A stretch of DNA of 20,879 bases from UBA10183 sp041653835 (lineage in GTDB: Bacteria > Omnitrophota > Gorgyraeia > Gorgyraeales > Gorgyraeaceae), in NCBI GenBank assembly GCA_041653835.1, contig JBAZEP010000028.1:1-20879 (forward strand). Reading direction: 5' to 3'. The position numbers and the translations under genes are program-made. Below the pieces are notes generated by a model. It was given only the letters and a program-made list of their open reading frames with translations, made no database searches and was not told the origin of the DNA. Positions 1 through 7,696 of the stretch are shown here, in pieces (the stretch's first letter is position 1; each line of letters starts with the position of its first letter).

Positions 1-871
1 CGCCGGGCTTAGTAACTATTATATCGCTTATTTCCATAAATTCATCCACATTATTCACATAGCCGAATACCTTTACCCGGGTTTTCAGGATAGCGCTCAA
101 TTCTGTCAATTCCCTGCGCACAAGCTCATTCTTGCCGCAGATCACGAGCAACTGCATCTTATCCTTGATCCCGGGATCAAGAGAGTCTATCTCCGTGACT
201 ATTTCTCTCATCGGGCCTGTCCCGAATCCGCCGCTCATTATAAGCACATTAAAAAGGCCGGGCGCTATGCCTAATTGCCCCATGAGCGCGTCTTTTCCTT
301 TGGATATACTGAATACCGGATCACAGGGAATGCCGAATATCTTTATCTTTTCCTCAGGGACGCCGCGGCTCATCAGGTCTTTTTTTGTCCTCTGTATAGC
401 GCCTATAAAATAATCGGATGACCGCGCCATCCAGAAAGAATGGCTTATGAAATCAGTTACCACATTGACTAATTTACCTTTGAATTCCCCTCTTCTCTTT
501 AACCCTGAAACTATTTCGCTCGGCATGAAATGCGTCGAGACCACCACATCCGGGTTTTCTTTCTTTATGAACTCTATGAATTTCCCGGAATTGATCCTGT
601 GCATAAACCTTCTCACAGGCGCCATGAAAAAATCCACAAGCCTCGTGTCCAATAAATAATAAAACAGGCCCCAGAATGTCGGAGTCCTGTTTATCAGGAA
701 TAAATAGACATTCGGGTAAGATGCCTTGAAAAAGCCATTAGTGTAATCCAGGACATCCACATTCTTTACCTCAAGCCCGGGATGGTTCATCTGTAACAGC
801 GCCTTTTCTATCGCCATGGCGGCTTTTTTATGGCCTACCCCTGCGTAAGCGTATGTAATCAGAATCTTCAT
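1..871 (-). CDS. GT28 / MGDG-synthase-like glycosyltransferase, 3' end outside window
   Basis: I translated this from the ATG at 869-871; 290 codons are open to the window edge, so the C-terminus is missing. The N-terminus MKILITYAYAGVGHKKAA carries the GxGH signature of the monogalactosyldiacylglycerol-synthase/UgtP branch of GT28. Further on are VVVSTHFMPSEI and LLVICGKNEL, followed by VFGYVNNVDEFM and the beginning of the TKPG donor-binding motif at the cut edge. Family members transfer a sugar from a UDP donor to diacylglycerol or a related lipid at the cytoplasmic membrane face. It is the last gene of the minus-strand run, two bases after the DUF5989 gene. The lipid acceptor is unknown; it could be a glycolipid or a polysaccharide anchor. 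Family confidence is high and substrate confidence is low. Confidence 0.88.
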   Translation of the reverse strand, partial: MKILITYAYAGVGHKKAAMAIEKALLQMNHPGLEVKNVDVLDYTNGFFKASYPNVYLFLINRTPTFWGLFYYLLDTRLVDFFMAPVRRFMHRINSGKFIEFIKKENPDVVVSTHFMPSEIVSGLKRRGEFKGKLVNVVTDFISHSFWMARSSDYFIGAIQRTKKDLMSRGVPEEKIKIFGIPCDPVFSISKGKDALMGQLGIAPGLFNVLIMSGGFGTGPMREIVTEIDSLDPGIKDKMQLLVICGKNELVRRELTELSAILKTRVKVFGYVNNVDEFMEISDIIVTKPG

Positions 872-872
872 A

Positions 873-1040
873 TTAAAACAGCGTGTAAATAAACGGCGCG
901 ACAGCCGATGACTGCGTGAAGAATATCAATAAACCGAACAATAAAAGCACCGCCACCATCGGGATCATCCACCAGAGTTTCCTTTCCCAGAGGAACCTGA
1001 AAAGCTCGCCTATGACTTTTGCCCGTCCTTTAATACCCAT
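873..1040 (-). CDS. DUF5989-family membrane microprotein
   Basis: This 55-aa frame runs from ATG 1038-1040 to TAA 873-875. It has the family pattern: a charged N-terminus, an LWERKLWWMIPM segment, one hydrophobic helix (about residues 25-41), then TQSSAVAPFIYTLF at the C-terminus. A strong ribosome-binding site, GGAGG, lies seven bases before the ATG, inside the 3' end of the upstream phosphatase gene, which it overlaps by 31 bp. DUF5989 proteins are small single-span membrane proteins of unknown function, often found in polysaccharide or carbamoyltransferase gene clusters. Position and topology suggest a small partner of a membrane glycan enzyme; this is inference. Confidence 0.85.
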   Translation of the reverse strand: MGIKGRAKVIGELFRFLWERKLWWMIPMVAVLLLFGLLIFFTQSSAVAPFIYTLF

Positions 1041-1564
1041 TTCACCGCCTCCATAAGGTTATCTTTTATAAAATCAGGTTTGTGTTCCCATTTTTGCGCG
1101 TCCAGGGGATCTTCCTTCCCGGTAAGAAGAAGTATAGTCTTAAAGCCCGCGTTCTTGCCCGCTCCCACATCAAGCCTGGAATCACCTATAAAATACGTAT
1201 CCTTAAAGTTTATATCCAGGCCTTTAATAGCTTTCTTTATCTGGCCTACATTGGGTTTCCTGCAATCGCACCCGGCGTCCGTCGCGTGAGTGCAATAAGA
1301 GATCCATCTTATTTTCCCGCCCTTAGCCTCAATCTCTTTGAGCATATTCGTTGTGATCTCATTAAGCGCCTCCTGCGAAAAAAGCCCCTTTGCAACGCCT
1401 GCCTGGTTGGATATCACAAAAATCTCATAGCCGTTCTTATTCAAAAGTTTTATGGCATCGATAGCCCCGGGCAGGAATTCGAACTCTTTCCAGCTCTTTA
1501 TATAATCCCCGAATCCCGGGTCTTTATTTATAACCCCGTCCCTGTCCAGAAATATGGCTTTCAT
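1010..1564 (-). CDS. gmhB: D,D-heptose 1,7-bisphosphate phosphatase (HAD-IIIA)
   Basis: This 184-aa HAD enzyme has the catalytic motif DRDGVIN (residues 7-13, nucleophile D7 and acid/base D9), motif II SNQAGV (52-57) and the IGDSRLDVGAGKNAG motif for metal binding. It also has the GmhB zinc loop: C91, H93, C99 and C101 followed by RKP. GmhB removes the 1-phosphate or 7-phosphate of heptose bisphosphate in the cytoplasm during ADP-heptose synthesis for the LPS core. The length fits the family. It overlaps the upstream GT2 gene by 41 bp and the downstream DUF5989 gene by 31 bp, so expression is probably coupled. The GT9 enzyme in the same locus supports heptose use. Some relatives act on other sugar phosphates, so specificity is probable, not certain. 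Confidence 0.85.
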   Translation of the reverse strand: MKAIFLDRDGVINKDPGFGDYIKSWKEFEFLPGAIDAIKLLNKNGYEIFVISNQAGVAKGLFSQEALNEITTNMLKEIEAKGGKIRWISYCTHATDAGCDCRKPNVGQIKKAIKGLDINFKDTYFIGDSRLDVGAGKNAGFKTILLLTGKEDPLDAQKWEHKPDFIKDNLMEAVKWVLKDGQKS

Positions 1565-2309
1565 TCTTTTTTAGCTCCCAATATTTCGCGTAGCTGAACA
1601 CCTGGTACAGCGCTCCGTTCAGCGCGACCACAAAACCCACCATGCCGTCCTTATAACCTTTCTTCCTTACGTACGCCCTGAAAAACCTGTCGAGCGCCTT
1701 CCAGAATACCAGGCCGGCTCCGATTTTCCTTTTATCATCAACCCACTTCCGCGCCTCAAGCGTTGTCTGGCTGTTAAGGCCCCTGAAAAGCTCGGCGAAA
1801 TCCTCATAGCCTTTATGGATAATATCGTTATTCAGCCTGCCGCACCTGCCTTTATAAAAAACCCTCGGATGCACGCCTGTTTCCTCATATTTAAATTTAT
1901 CCTTCTTAAAGAGCCTGTCTTTCCTGCCTGGATACCATCCGCCATGCTGGACCCAATAATCACCTATGTAAGTCCTAAGCGGTATATTATAAACTACGTA
2001 TTCGTCAGACTGTATCGCTTTATCAATCTCTTTTTTCAATTCAGGCGTCACTTCCTCATCCGCGTCTAAGCTCAACACCCATTCATTCTTCGCTCTCTGA
2101 TACGCCCAATTCCTGTGGACTCCTTCGATATCCATCTTTCTCTGGAATACCGCGGCGCCGTTAGATTTGGCTATCTCTATAGTCTTATCAGAGCTGAAGT
2201 CATCCACTACTACATGCTCATCAGCCCAGCCTTTGGTACTATTGATGCACGCGGCAATATTCGCCTCTTCGTTTTTCGCTATTGTAACCACTGAAAGCTT
2301 ATTTGACAT
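1524..2309 (-). CDS. GT2 glycosyltransferase, WaaE/LPS-core type
   Basis: This 261-aa GT-A fold enzyme starts LSVVTIAKNEEANI, has the donor-binding VVVDDFSSDKT loop (34-44) and the metal-binding LDADEEV (D82, D84), followed by an HGGWYPGRKDRLFKK acceptor segment. It resembles the WaaE/KdtX group of inner-core beta-1,4-glucosyltransferases. I chose ATG 2307-2309 because GGAGG lies eight bases upstream; a longer frame to 2345 would overlap the preceding gene more and has no comparable site. It overlaps the pyruvyl transferase gene by 11 bp and gmhB by 41 bp. The likely role is transfer of one sugar to an LPS core or lipid-linked glycan at the inner membrane. Donor and acceptor cannot be read from the sequence. 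Confidence 0.85.
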   Translation of the reverse strand: MSNKLSVVTIAKNEEANIAACINSTKGWADEHVVVDDFSSDKTIEIAKSNGAAVFQRKMDIEGVHRNWAYQRAKNEWVLSLDADEEVTPELKKEIDKAIQSDEYVVYNIPLRTYIGDYWVQHGGWYPGRKDRLFKKDKFKYEETGVHPRVFYKGRCGRLNNDIIHKGYEDFAELFRGLNSQTTLEARKWVDDKRKIGAGLVFWKALDRFFRAYVRKKGYKDGMVGFVVALNGALYQVFSYAKYWELKKNESHISGQGRGYK

Positions 2310-3384
2310 GCATACCCTCCAGATTTTTGATTTTTTCCACCTCATTATAAATCATATTTTTTAAATGATCTCTCCTGGCTATTATCCTCGCTTTAAGAGG
2401 CTTATAATTGTTCAAAACATATTCGTATTTCGCTTTTAAAGATTCCACTGAAAGATCCGTCATTGCCAGACCCAGGTCCTTAGAATCCAGCATATCAAGA
2501 AACCCGTCATGCATAAAATTATAAGTAACACACAAAAAAGGTACTCCCGCGTTAGCGGAGAATACAGCTGCGTGTAATCTCATACAGACCATTATATCGC
2601 AATAATTCTTGATCACAGAAAGCATTTCTTCCGGACCAATATCTTCTTTAAAATCTTTTACCATATTTTTATCTTTAACCTTCTTCATTATTTCTTTTAT
2701 AAGATAATCTTCTTTTGTATCTTCGGAAGACTTTGTCTCAAACCTGAGATATATTACATCTTTATTGCTTGCTGTCAGATAGTCTGTAAACTGCGAAAAA
2801 ACATTCACTATTTTATCAAAATCTTCTTTGCTGAATTCAGAATGGGGGCTAAGCGCAATTCCTACGGTAAAACCTTTTTTATTAAAAGCTGGTTTATACG
2901 GTTTTTCTTCCAGCGCAAGTTCAGGATCCGGCAGGATATTCACATCGTCAAAACCAAGCCCGTTCAAAAACCTTTGAGAAACAGCATCCCTTACGCTCAA
3001 ATAATCGCAAATACCGCATAATTTTTTTATCCTGGATTTTATTTCTTCGCTGAACTCTTTATTATAATCGCAATTCATGCCGGCGGAAAAAAGCACCACA
3101 AGAAAATTCCATTTCTTCCTCGTTAATAACCTCTTAGGAATATACGGCGATTCCCACCGTAATACTGCTCCCGAGCCTATTAAAAAAGCTTTCAAGATGC
3201 CAGGATTAAAAGCGTAACATTTCTTCGAAATAGGCAGAATATCGTTATTTAACAGCTTCTTAACTGCCAGAAAAGACGCCTCATCCCCCAGGTCTCCGTG
3301 ACCGAGATTCGCATAGAACCCTATCCTTTTGGCTCCAAAAAATAAATAAGACCTAAGGTAAGGCAATATCTTTGTTATTTTCAC
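2299..3384 (-). CDS. Polysaccharide pyruvyl transferase family protein
   Basis: This 361-aa protein matches the CsaB/WcaK-type pyruvyl transferase family. Visible are an N-terminal LGHGDLGDEA loop, YLSVRDAVSQRFL and DVNILPDPELAL near the middle, and the C-terminal hallmark CMRLHAAVFSANAGVPFL followed by TYN. Family members move pyruvate from phosphoenolpyruvate onto a sugar as a ketal, adding a negative charge to the glycan. The start is GTG at 3382-3384, overlapping the upstream kinase stop (GTGA), so the two are probably translationally coupled. The gene is AT-rich relative to the GT2/gmhB genes that follow. The acceptor sugar is unknown. Confidence 0.85.
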   Translation of the reverse strand: MKITKILPYLRSYLFFGAKRIGFYANLGHGDLGDEASFLAVKKLLNNDILPISKKCYAFNPGILKAFLIGSGAVLRWESPYIPKRLLTRKKWNFLVVLFSAGMNCDYNKEFSEEIKSRIKKLCGICDYLSVRDAVSQRFLNGLGFDDVNILPDPELALEEKPYKPAFNKKGFTVGIALSPHSEFSKEDFDKIVNVFSQFTDYLTASNKDVIYLRFETKSSEDTKEDYLIKEIMKKVKDKNMVKDFKEDIGPEEMLSVIKNYCDIMVCMRLHAAVFSANAGVPFLCVTYNFMHDGFLDMLDSKDLGLAMTDLSVESLKAKYEYVLNNYKPLKARIIARRDHLKNMIYNEVEKIKNLEGMHVK

Positions 3385-4451
3385 AATAAACTCATTATTT
3401 TATCAACCGTTGAATCAATAGGATTATTTCTGGAAATAGTAAGCGAGAAGCATTTTACATTCTTAAAAAGGCTGCTTAATGATTCCATCCTATCTTTGAA
3501 AAGATTTTTTTCTGGCTTTAAAAAATTTAAGAGAGACGCATACTCGAAATAATTTAATATTTCCGCGCCCTGAAGGCTCTGGTTAAACACCATACCTGCC
3601 GCAGATTCAGAATTCATCTCTTCCATGATAGTCTCATCAGAAAGCCCTGCCAGTAAAAAAATAACAGGTTTGCATTTATCTTTTCTGCCCTCATCAATCT
3701 TATAAAACCCCTTACACGTATTTTTATTTAAAATATCAATGCGTTGAAGCCGTTTATCATCTATTAATTTCTTGCCCTCATCGTGAAGCCTTATAGGCTC
3801 AGGGCAGGTATATATATTTTCCCTGTCATAAAGAACGATATTATCCGAGATAAGCTTATTTTCCGGCCGTTTATTCCACAATCCAAGCGATGTAACGCTT
3901 TTGCCTGACCCTGGCAGACCCGCAATAACAATCCCTCCTTTAGGGGTATCTACGCAGGAAGCATGTAAAAGATGGATATCTCTGAAATTTTCCAAAAACC
4001 AGAAAAACGGGTAATAAAACAGATAATAGCTTATCTCAAATAAATCCATATATTGCTTTTTGCCCTTTAAGCTGTCAAAAAAATCCTTTATTAGCTTTCT
4101 GTGGCATAAAAATTCTTGCTGTATCTTATTTCCAGATATTTTAAAATCCACCTTGAAACGCTTTCCGTGAATTTTTTTGAGGAACTTTATTCCGTTATTT
4201 TTCTTCGACAAAGCTATGTTCGGCCCTATATTGCTGTAATCTGCTGTTTTGCATAACTTCAGGGGATTCTTTTTCAAAAATTCATCCTGCCAGTCAAAAG
4301 AAGAAATTATTGCCTTTTCTTCTTCGAAAACAGTTTCATATCTTTTGAATAGTGAGGATAGATAATAAAAAAACTTCCTGTCTCCAGAAACCAGCCTTAT
4401 ATCTACGTCCAATATTTTTATATCCAGACTATTTTGCTCTTTCATTTTCAT
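3381..4451 (-). CDS. HprK-like P-loop kinase in glycan cluster
   Basis: This 356-aa protein has a C-terminal domain like the HPr kinase/phosphorylase catalytic core: LLHASCVDTPKGGIVIAG, P-loop GLPGSGKS (178-185) and KLISDNIVLYD (199-209) with conserved H163, K184 and D203. Its N-terminal ~155 residues do not look like the regulatory domain of true HprK. Such HprK-related proteins occur in exosortase/polysaccharide clusters and in some peptide-modification clusters, where kinase activity on small molecules or peptides is known or suspected. The surrounding genes point to a sugar or glycan intermediate as substrate; this is inference. A start at the second ATG (4443-4445) is also possible; neither has a strong ribosome-binding site. 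It ends in a GTGA overlap with the pyruvyl transferase. Confidence 0.72.
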   Translation of the reverse strand: MKMKEQNSLDIKILDVDIRLVSGDRKFFYYLSSLFKRYETVFEEEKAIISSFDWQDEFLKKNPLKLCKTADYSNIGPNIALSKKNNGIKFLKKIHGKRFKVDFKISGNKIQQEFLCHRKLIKDFFDSLKGKKQYMDLFEISYYLFYYPFFWFLENFRDIHLLHASCVDTPKGGIVIAGLPGSGKSVTSLGLWNKRPENKLISDNIVLYDRENIYTCPEPIRLHDEGKKLIDDKRLQRIDILNKNTCKGFYKIDEGRKDKCKPVIFLLAGLSDETIMEEMNSESAAGMVFNQSLQGAEILNYFEYASLLNFLKPEKNLFKDRMESLSSLFKNVKCFSLTISRNNPIDSTVDKIMSLL

Positions 4452-4475
4452 TATTTTCTTATGATTTAAAAGTCT

Positions 4476-6293
4476 TCATTCCAGAAAACCATAAAAATCT
4501 TTGGTTTTACCGTCTACGATATCAAATATATTTTTTAATCTCTCTTTATACGTATGCTTTGCATGCACTATCTTTGCCGCGTTCATGGCTATATTATTAC
4601 GTTCATTATCATGCCTCAAGTAATATTGCGCGAGAGGTACAACTTCATTATAATCCTCGAACCATAAGAGATGTTTCTTATTTTCAAAAAGCCTTTCTAT
4701 GCCCGGGAATTTATTGGTCAGGTATAACCTTGCGCAACTCATAGCAACGTATATCCTATTGGACGTATAAAGTTCATATTTAAAGTCGCTTGCTCCAAAA
4801 ACTATTTTACATTGCGAATAAAATTCGGAGATATTGTTCCTAGTGTGTTTTGTAACAGCCGTTTTGAACTTATCCGACAATTCGGACATGACTTTTCTTC
4901 TGGTATCATGTACCCTGTCTTTACTCAGGGCCCCGGCAAAACCTACATCATAGATTTCGGGAAGATTGCACTTATGCATAATTGAAGGGGTGCATGGCTG
5001 CGCCATGAAATGAACATTTTTTATATTGAAGCATTTTTTATAATCTTCTATCTGTCCGGTATTATTCAAAAACATAAAATCCAGGACTCCGTTTAAATCC
5101 ATTTGCCACGCCTTGTCCGGATCAGTAAACCAAAATATAGTCTTTGTCCCTATCTTCTTCAAATCTCCGGCGATATCCAATAACAACGGCAGGTTTTCTT
5201 TTAATAATAAAAGGATATATTCCGGCTTGTATTCCAATATAGCCTTGCGCAGGATTTTATTGTCCATATTCCTCATGCCTTCTAACAGCATATAATCATA
5301 TTCCAACTCATCCATCGCCCTCGGTATCCCATCCCAGTTGAACCCAAGCTGATTATACCTGTTCATTATATATTGGCCTATGGCGCATATGCGCCTGGGT
5401 TTTTGAATAGCTACAACCGCCCCGGAAAAGGGACGTTTTTTTCTCATATACATATTTATAGAGTCGTTTATCATATCTATTTTCTCTATCAAAAAACCTG
5501 ATTCCGTAAAATATTGAGCCAAACTTGCCTTATCGAAAAAACTGATGTATTTTCCATCCTCAAGAAAGCGCTCATTATTTACCAAGACTTTCAATGCCCC
5601 GCCCGGCTTTAAAAATCCTTTTAACTTCAGGATAAAACTTTGTATGGATTCAGGCGCTATATATTCCAAAACATTTACTATGCTTATCTCGTCAAAACCC
5701 TCGTTTTCAAAAATTAAGTCTTCCGGCCTTACTTTATCTGAACCAGGCATCTCCTGTTTTGATATAAAAAGTGCATTCCCATTATTGCTGGAATAAAATC
5801 CATCGATATCATAAAAATTCTTAGGCGGGTTATAAATAAAAAAGAAGCATGGCAGATTCTTTTGAAATTCAAAATAAACTCTCACGAAACCTGTTTTTAA
5901 AAGAGGCCTCTCAATATCTCCGGATAATTCGATATTATCTATCATTAATATGCCGTTAGGGACAATGACCCTGCCCCATTCTCTGAAAATACCATATAGA
6001 TTTTTTTTTGTCCTCATTGGTTCAAAATCAACAAAAATAGATTTAACTTTATTATCCGCAAAAGGCAGCCTATGCAACGGCGATACATACACGCGAAACT
6101 TAGTTCTGGTTTCCTCTATGTTCACATAACCGTAATATGTATTTCCACGGCAATTCAAATTCAGCCTGTAAAATCTGGAATTGTCAAAAAGCAGCAAATG
6201 GCTCTTCCTATTTACCCTCAGAGGCGTATAAAAATAACGTATCCGGTTAAATAACCAGAAATTTTTATAAAAACTGCGCAATAATTTTTTCAT
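4476..6293 (-). CDS. Degenerate methyltransferase / CgeB-like glycosyltransferase fusion
   Basis: This 605-aa protein appears to have three parts. Residues ~40-125 resemble a Methyltransf_11-type domain (LNLNCRG, YGYVNIE, PLHRLPFADNKV, REWGRVIVPNG), but the usual GCG SAM-binding loop is replaced by NCR. Residues ~160-290 resemble the tail of a second such domain (EISIVNVLEYI, LKGFLKPGGALKVLV) with no first SAM loop. Residues ~300-600 resemble CgeB/YkvP-type glycosyltransferases (Glyco_trans_1_2): YDVGFAGALSKDR, FYSQCKIVFGASDF, NRIYVAMSCARLYLTN and LLWFEDYNEV. Sugar transfer with non-catalytic methyltransferase-like modules is the simplest reading. It sits between an HprK-like kinase and a methyltransferase, with short gaps. 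It is long for a CgeB-like enzyme, consistent with fusion. Confidence 0.68.
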   Translation of the reverse strand: MKKLLRSFYKNFWLFNRIRYFYTPLRVNRKSHLLLFDNSRFYRLNLNCRGNTYYGYVNIEETRTKFRVYVSPLHRLPFADNKVKSIFVDFEPMRTKKNLYGIFREWGRVIVPNGILMIDNIELSGDIERPLLKTGFVRVYFEFQKNLPCFFFIYNPPKNFYDIDGFYSSNNGNALFISKQEMPGSDKVRPEDLIFENEGFDEISIVNVLEYIAPESIQSFILKLKGFLKPGGALKVLVNNERFLEDGKYISFFDKASLAQYFTESGFLIEKIDMINDSINMYMRKKRPFSGAVVAIQKPRRICAIGQYIMNRYNQLGFNWDGIPRAMDELEYDYMLLEGMRNMDNKILRKAILEYKPEYILLLLKENLPLLLDIAGDLKKIGTKTIFWFTDPDKAWQMDLNGVLDFMFLNNTGQIEDYKKCFNIKNVHFMAQPCTPSIMHKCNLPEIYDVGFAGALSKDRVHDTRRKVMSELSDKFKTAVTKHTRNNISEFYSQCKIVFGASDFKYELYTSNRIYVAMSCARLYLTNKFPGIERLFENKKHLLWFEDYNEVVPLAQYYLRHDNERNNIAMNAAKIVHAKHTYKERLKNIFDIVDGKTKDFYGFLE

Positions 6294-6304
6294 GAGGTTT
6301 ATTT

Positions 6305-7006
6305 TTACCCGCGGTTTTCAAAAACCATGATATTTTTTATCCAGTGCCTAAAAACATTTGGTTTTGATCTCAGTTCTTTTATTAAGCCTGCCGTGATGTT
6401 TCTGTTATATCTCAAGCCCAGGTTTTTAAGTTTCTTTATTACATATCGCTTGCTCCGGGGATTCACATGCTGCTGCCTATCGAAACCCAGCCACTCTTCC
6501 CATGTATTAGCCCAGGACAATATGAGATAATTGCCGACAAATTGTTGTATATTTTTTAAAAATATATCTTCATATTTACATGGGATATGTTCCCCGACTT
6601 CTGTGCAATTAACCAAATAAAATCTTATATTATTTAAAACGTTCTTCTCTTTGCTTAAATCCGCCTTTAAAACTTTTTCTTTGACCGCCGGAGGCATATA
6701 TTTAAAAGCCGTCTCCGCGCCTTCAATGCCCGCTATTTTTTGCATTCCTTTATTATGAAAATATTCCAACAAATACGCGTTTGCGCAGCCTATATCAATA
6801 AGATTAGGAGGACTGAATATTTTTTCTACTGCTTCTCCGTATTCAATGTAGGCGGCCTTATTCCTGTTTTTAAAAATCGCGTCATCATACACAGACTCGC
6901 CTAAATTAACCTTGAATAGAGTCCTTTTGTCCTTAAAGAAAAAATACTCCCTTATCTTTTTCCTTATAAATTTTATGGGGTTTCTTTTTTTGAATATATT
7001 CCGCAT
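6305..7006 (-). CDS. Class I SAM-dependent methyltransferase
   Basis: This 233-aa protein has a Rossmann-type SAM site: LIDIGCANAYLLEYF (69-83) as motif I, AGIEGAE (92-98) with the acidic residue for ribose binding, and NCTEVGEHIPCKYEDIFL as motif IV. The motif I loop reads GCANA instead of GCGxG, which is still usual for this fold. Basic N-terminal residues (1-28) may help membrane or glycan association. It probably methylates a sugar of the polymer. It is followed after six bases by a second methyltransferase upstream and precedes the 605-aa fusion by 11 bases, so it is part of one transcription unit. It is AT-rich, like the next three downstream genes. Confidence 0.8.
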   Translation of the reverse strand: MRNIFKKRNPIKFIRKKIREYFFFKDKRTLFKVNLGESVYDDAIFKNRNKAAYIEYGEAVEKIFSPPNLIDIGCANAYLLEYFHNKGMQKIAGIEGAETAFKYMPPAVKEKVLKADLSKEKNVLNNIRFYLVNCTEVGEHIPCKYEDIFLKNIQQFVGNYLILSWANTWEEWLGFDRQQHVNPRSKRYVIKKLKNLGLRYNRNITAGLIKELRSKPNVFRHWIKNIMVFENRG

Positions 7007-7012
7007 TTCCGC

Positions 7013-7696
7013 TCAGAATTTATAAACAGGTCTCTGTTTTCTTGAATCCCGCTTGTGGAAGCCTTTTCCTGTATATCTGGCTATTACATAATATTGGTAT
7101 GTCAAAAAATCTTTTAATGCCCCGAACAGCAAAAAATTCAATATCCTGAATCCCCGCGAGGCCACTATGTTTCTTCTTATCGATGTTATGCTGAATCCGT
7201 TATCCTCAAACAATTCCCTAATGTTTATAAGCGCAAAAAATCTTATATGCGACCTATCCAATATGCCGGCATCCGTATAGTCCCATGTCCCGGCTAAAAG
7301 CCGTATCAAAACTTTATAATACCTGATATTCGGAATGCTGGCCAACATGATACCGCCTTCTTTTAAAAATCTTTTGTGTTTTTTAAGCGCTCCCCAGGGA
7401 TCATTAAAATGCTCAACGACATCCCCGTATATAATGCAGTCAAAATAACCTTCATTAAAAGGCATCTCATCCGTCTCCGCATCCAGGCATAAAGCCCTGT
7501 CCAGGCGTTTTCCCGCAGATATGCACGAATCTCTGTCTTTCTCCACCCCTATCACTTCTTCTGCCCCACGGCCTTTCAGGGCTTCCCCGAGAATGCCCGC
7601 GCCGCATCCTATTTCCAGCACCTTCTTCGCGCATTCCGGGAAAATAGCCAGCAAATCTCCCCTATCATGAATAAAATAACTTTTATTTTTTTCCAT
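7013..7696 (-). CDS. Class I SAM-dependent methyltransferase
   Basis: This 227-aa enzyme has a clean SAM-binding motif VLEIGCGAG (26-34), VIGVEKD after it, the DEMPFNEGYFDCIIYGDVVE motif II-III region and FLKEGGIMLASIPN as the post-motif strand. This is the pattern of UbiG/Methyltransf_11-23 sugar or O-antigen methyltransferases. I start it at ATG 7694-7696; a TTG at 7717 would extend it by seven residues but only deepens the overlap with the GT2 gene. From 7696 the overlap is 14 bp, consistent with coupling. It probably O-methylates a sugar, perhaps as a chain cap. The substrate is not visible. Confidence 0.84.
   Translation of the reverse strand: MEKNKSYFIHDRGDLLAIFPECAKKVLEIGCGAGILGEALKGRGAEEVIGVEKDRDSCISAGKRLDRALCLDAETDEMPFNEGYFDCIIYGDVVEHFNDPWGALKKHKRFLKEGGIMLASIPNIRYYKVLIRLLAGTWDYTDAGILDRSHIRFFALINIRELFEDNGFSITSIRRNIVASRGFRILNFLLFGALKDFLTYQYYVIARYTGKGFHKRDSRKQRPVYKF

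Noticed and set aside
132..659. Plus-strand ORFs of 93 and 70 aa near the left edge
   Set aside because: They are antisense to the GT28/MGDG-synthase-like gene that runs off the window edge.
1082..1597. 171-aa plus-strand open frame opposite gmhB
   Set aside because: It lies wholly antisense to a conserved phosphatase, has no family motif and no ribosome-binding site; it reflects codon bias of the real gene.
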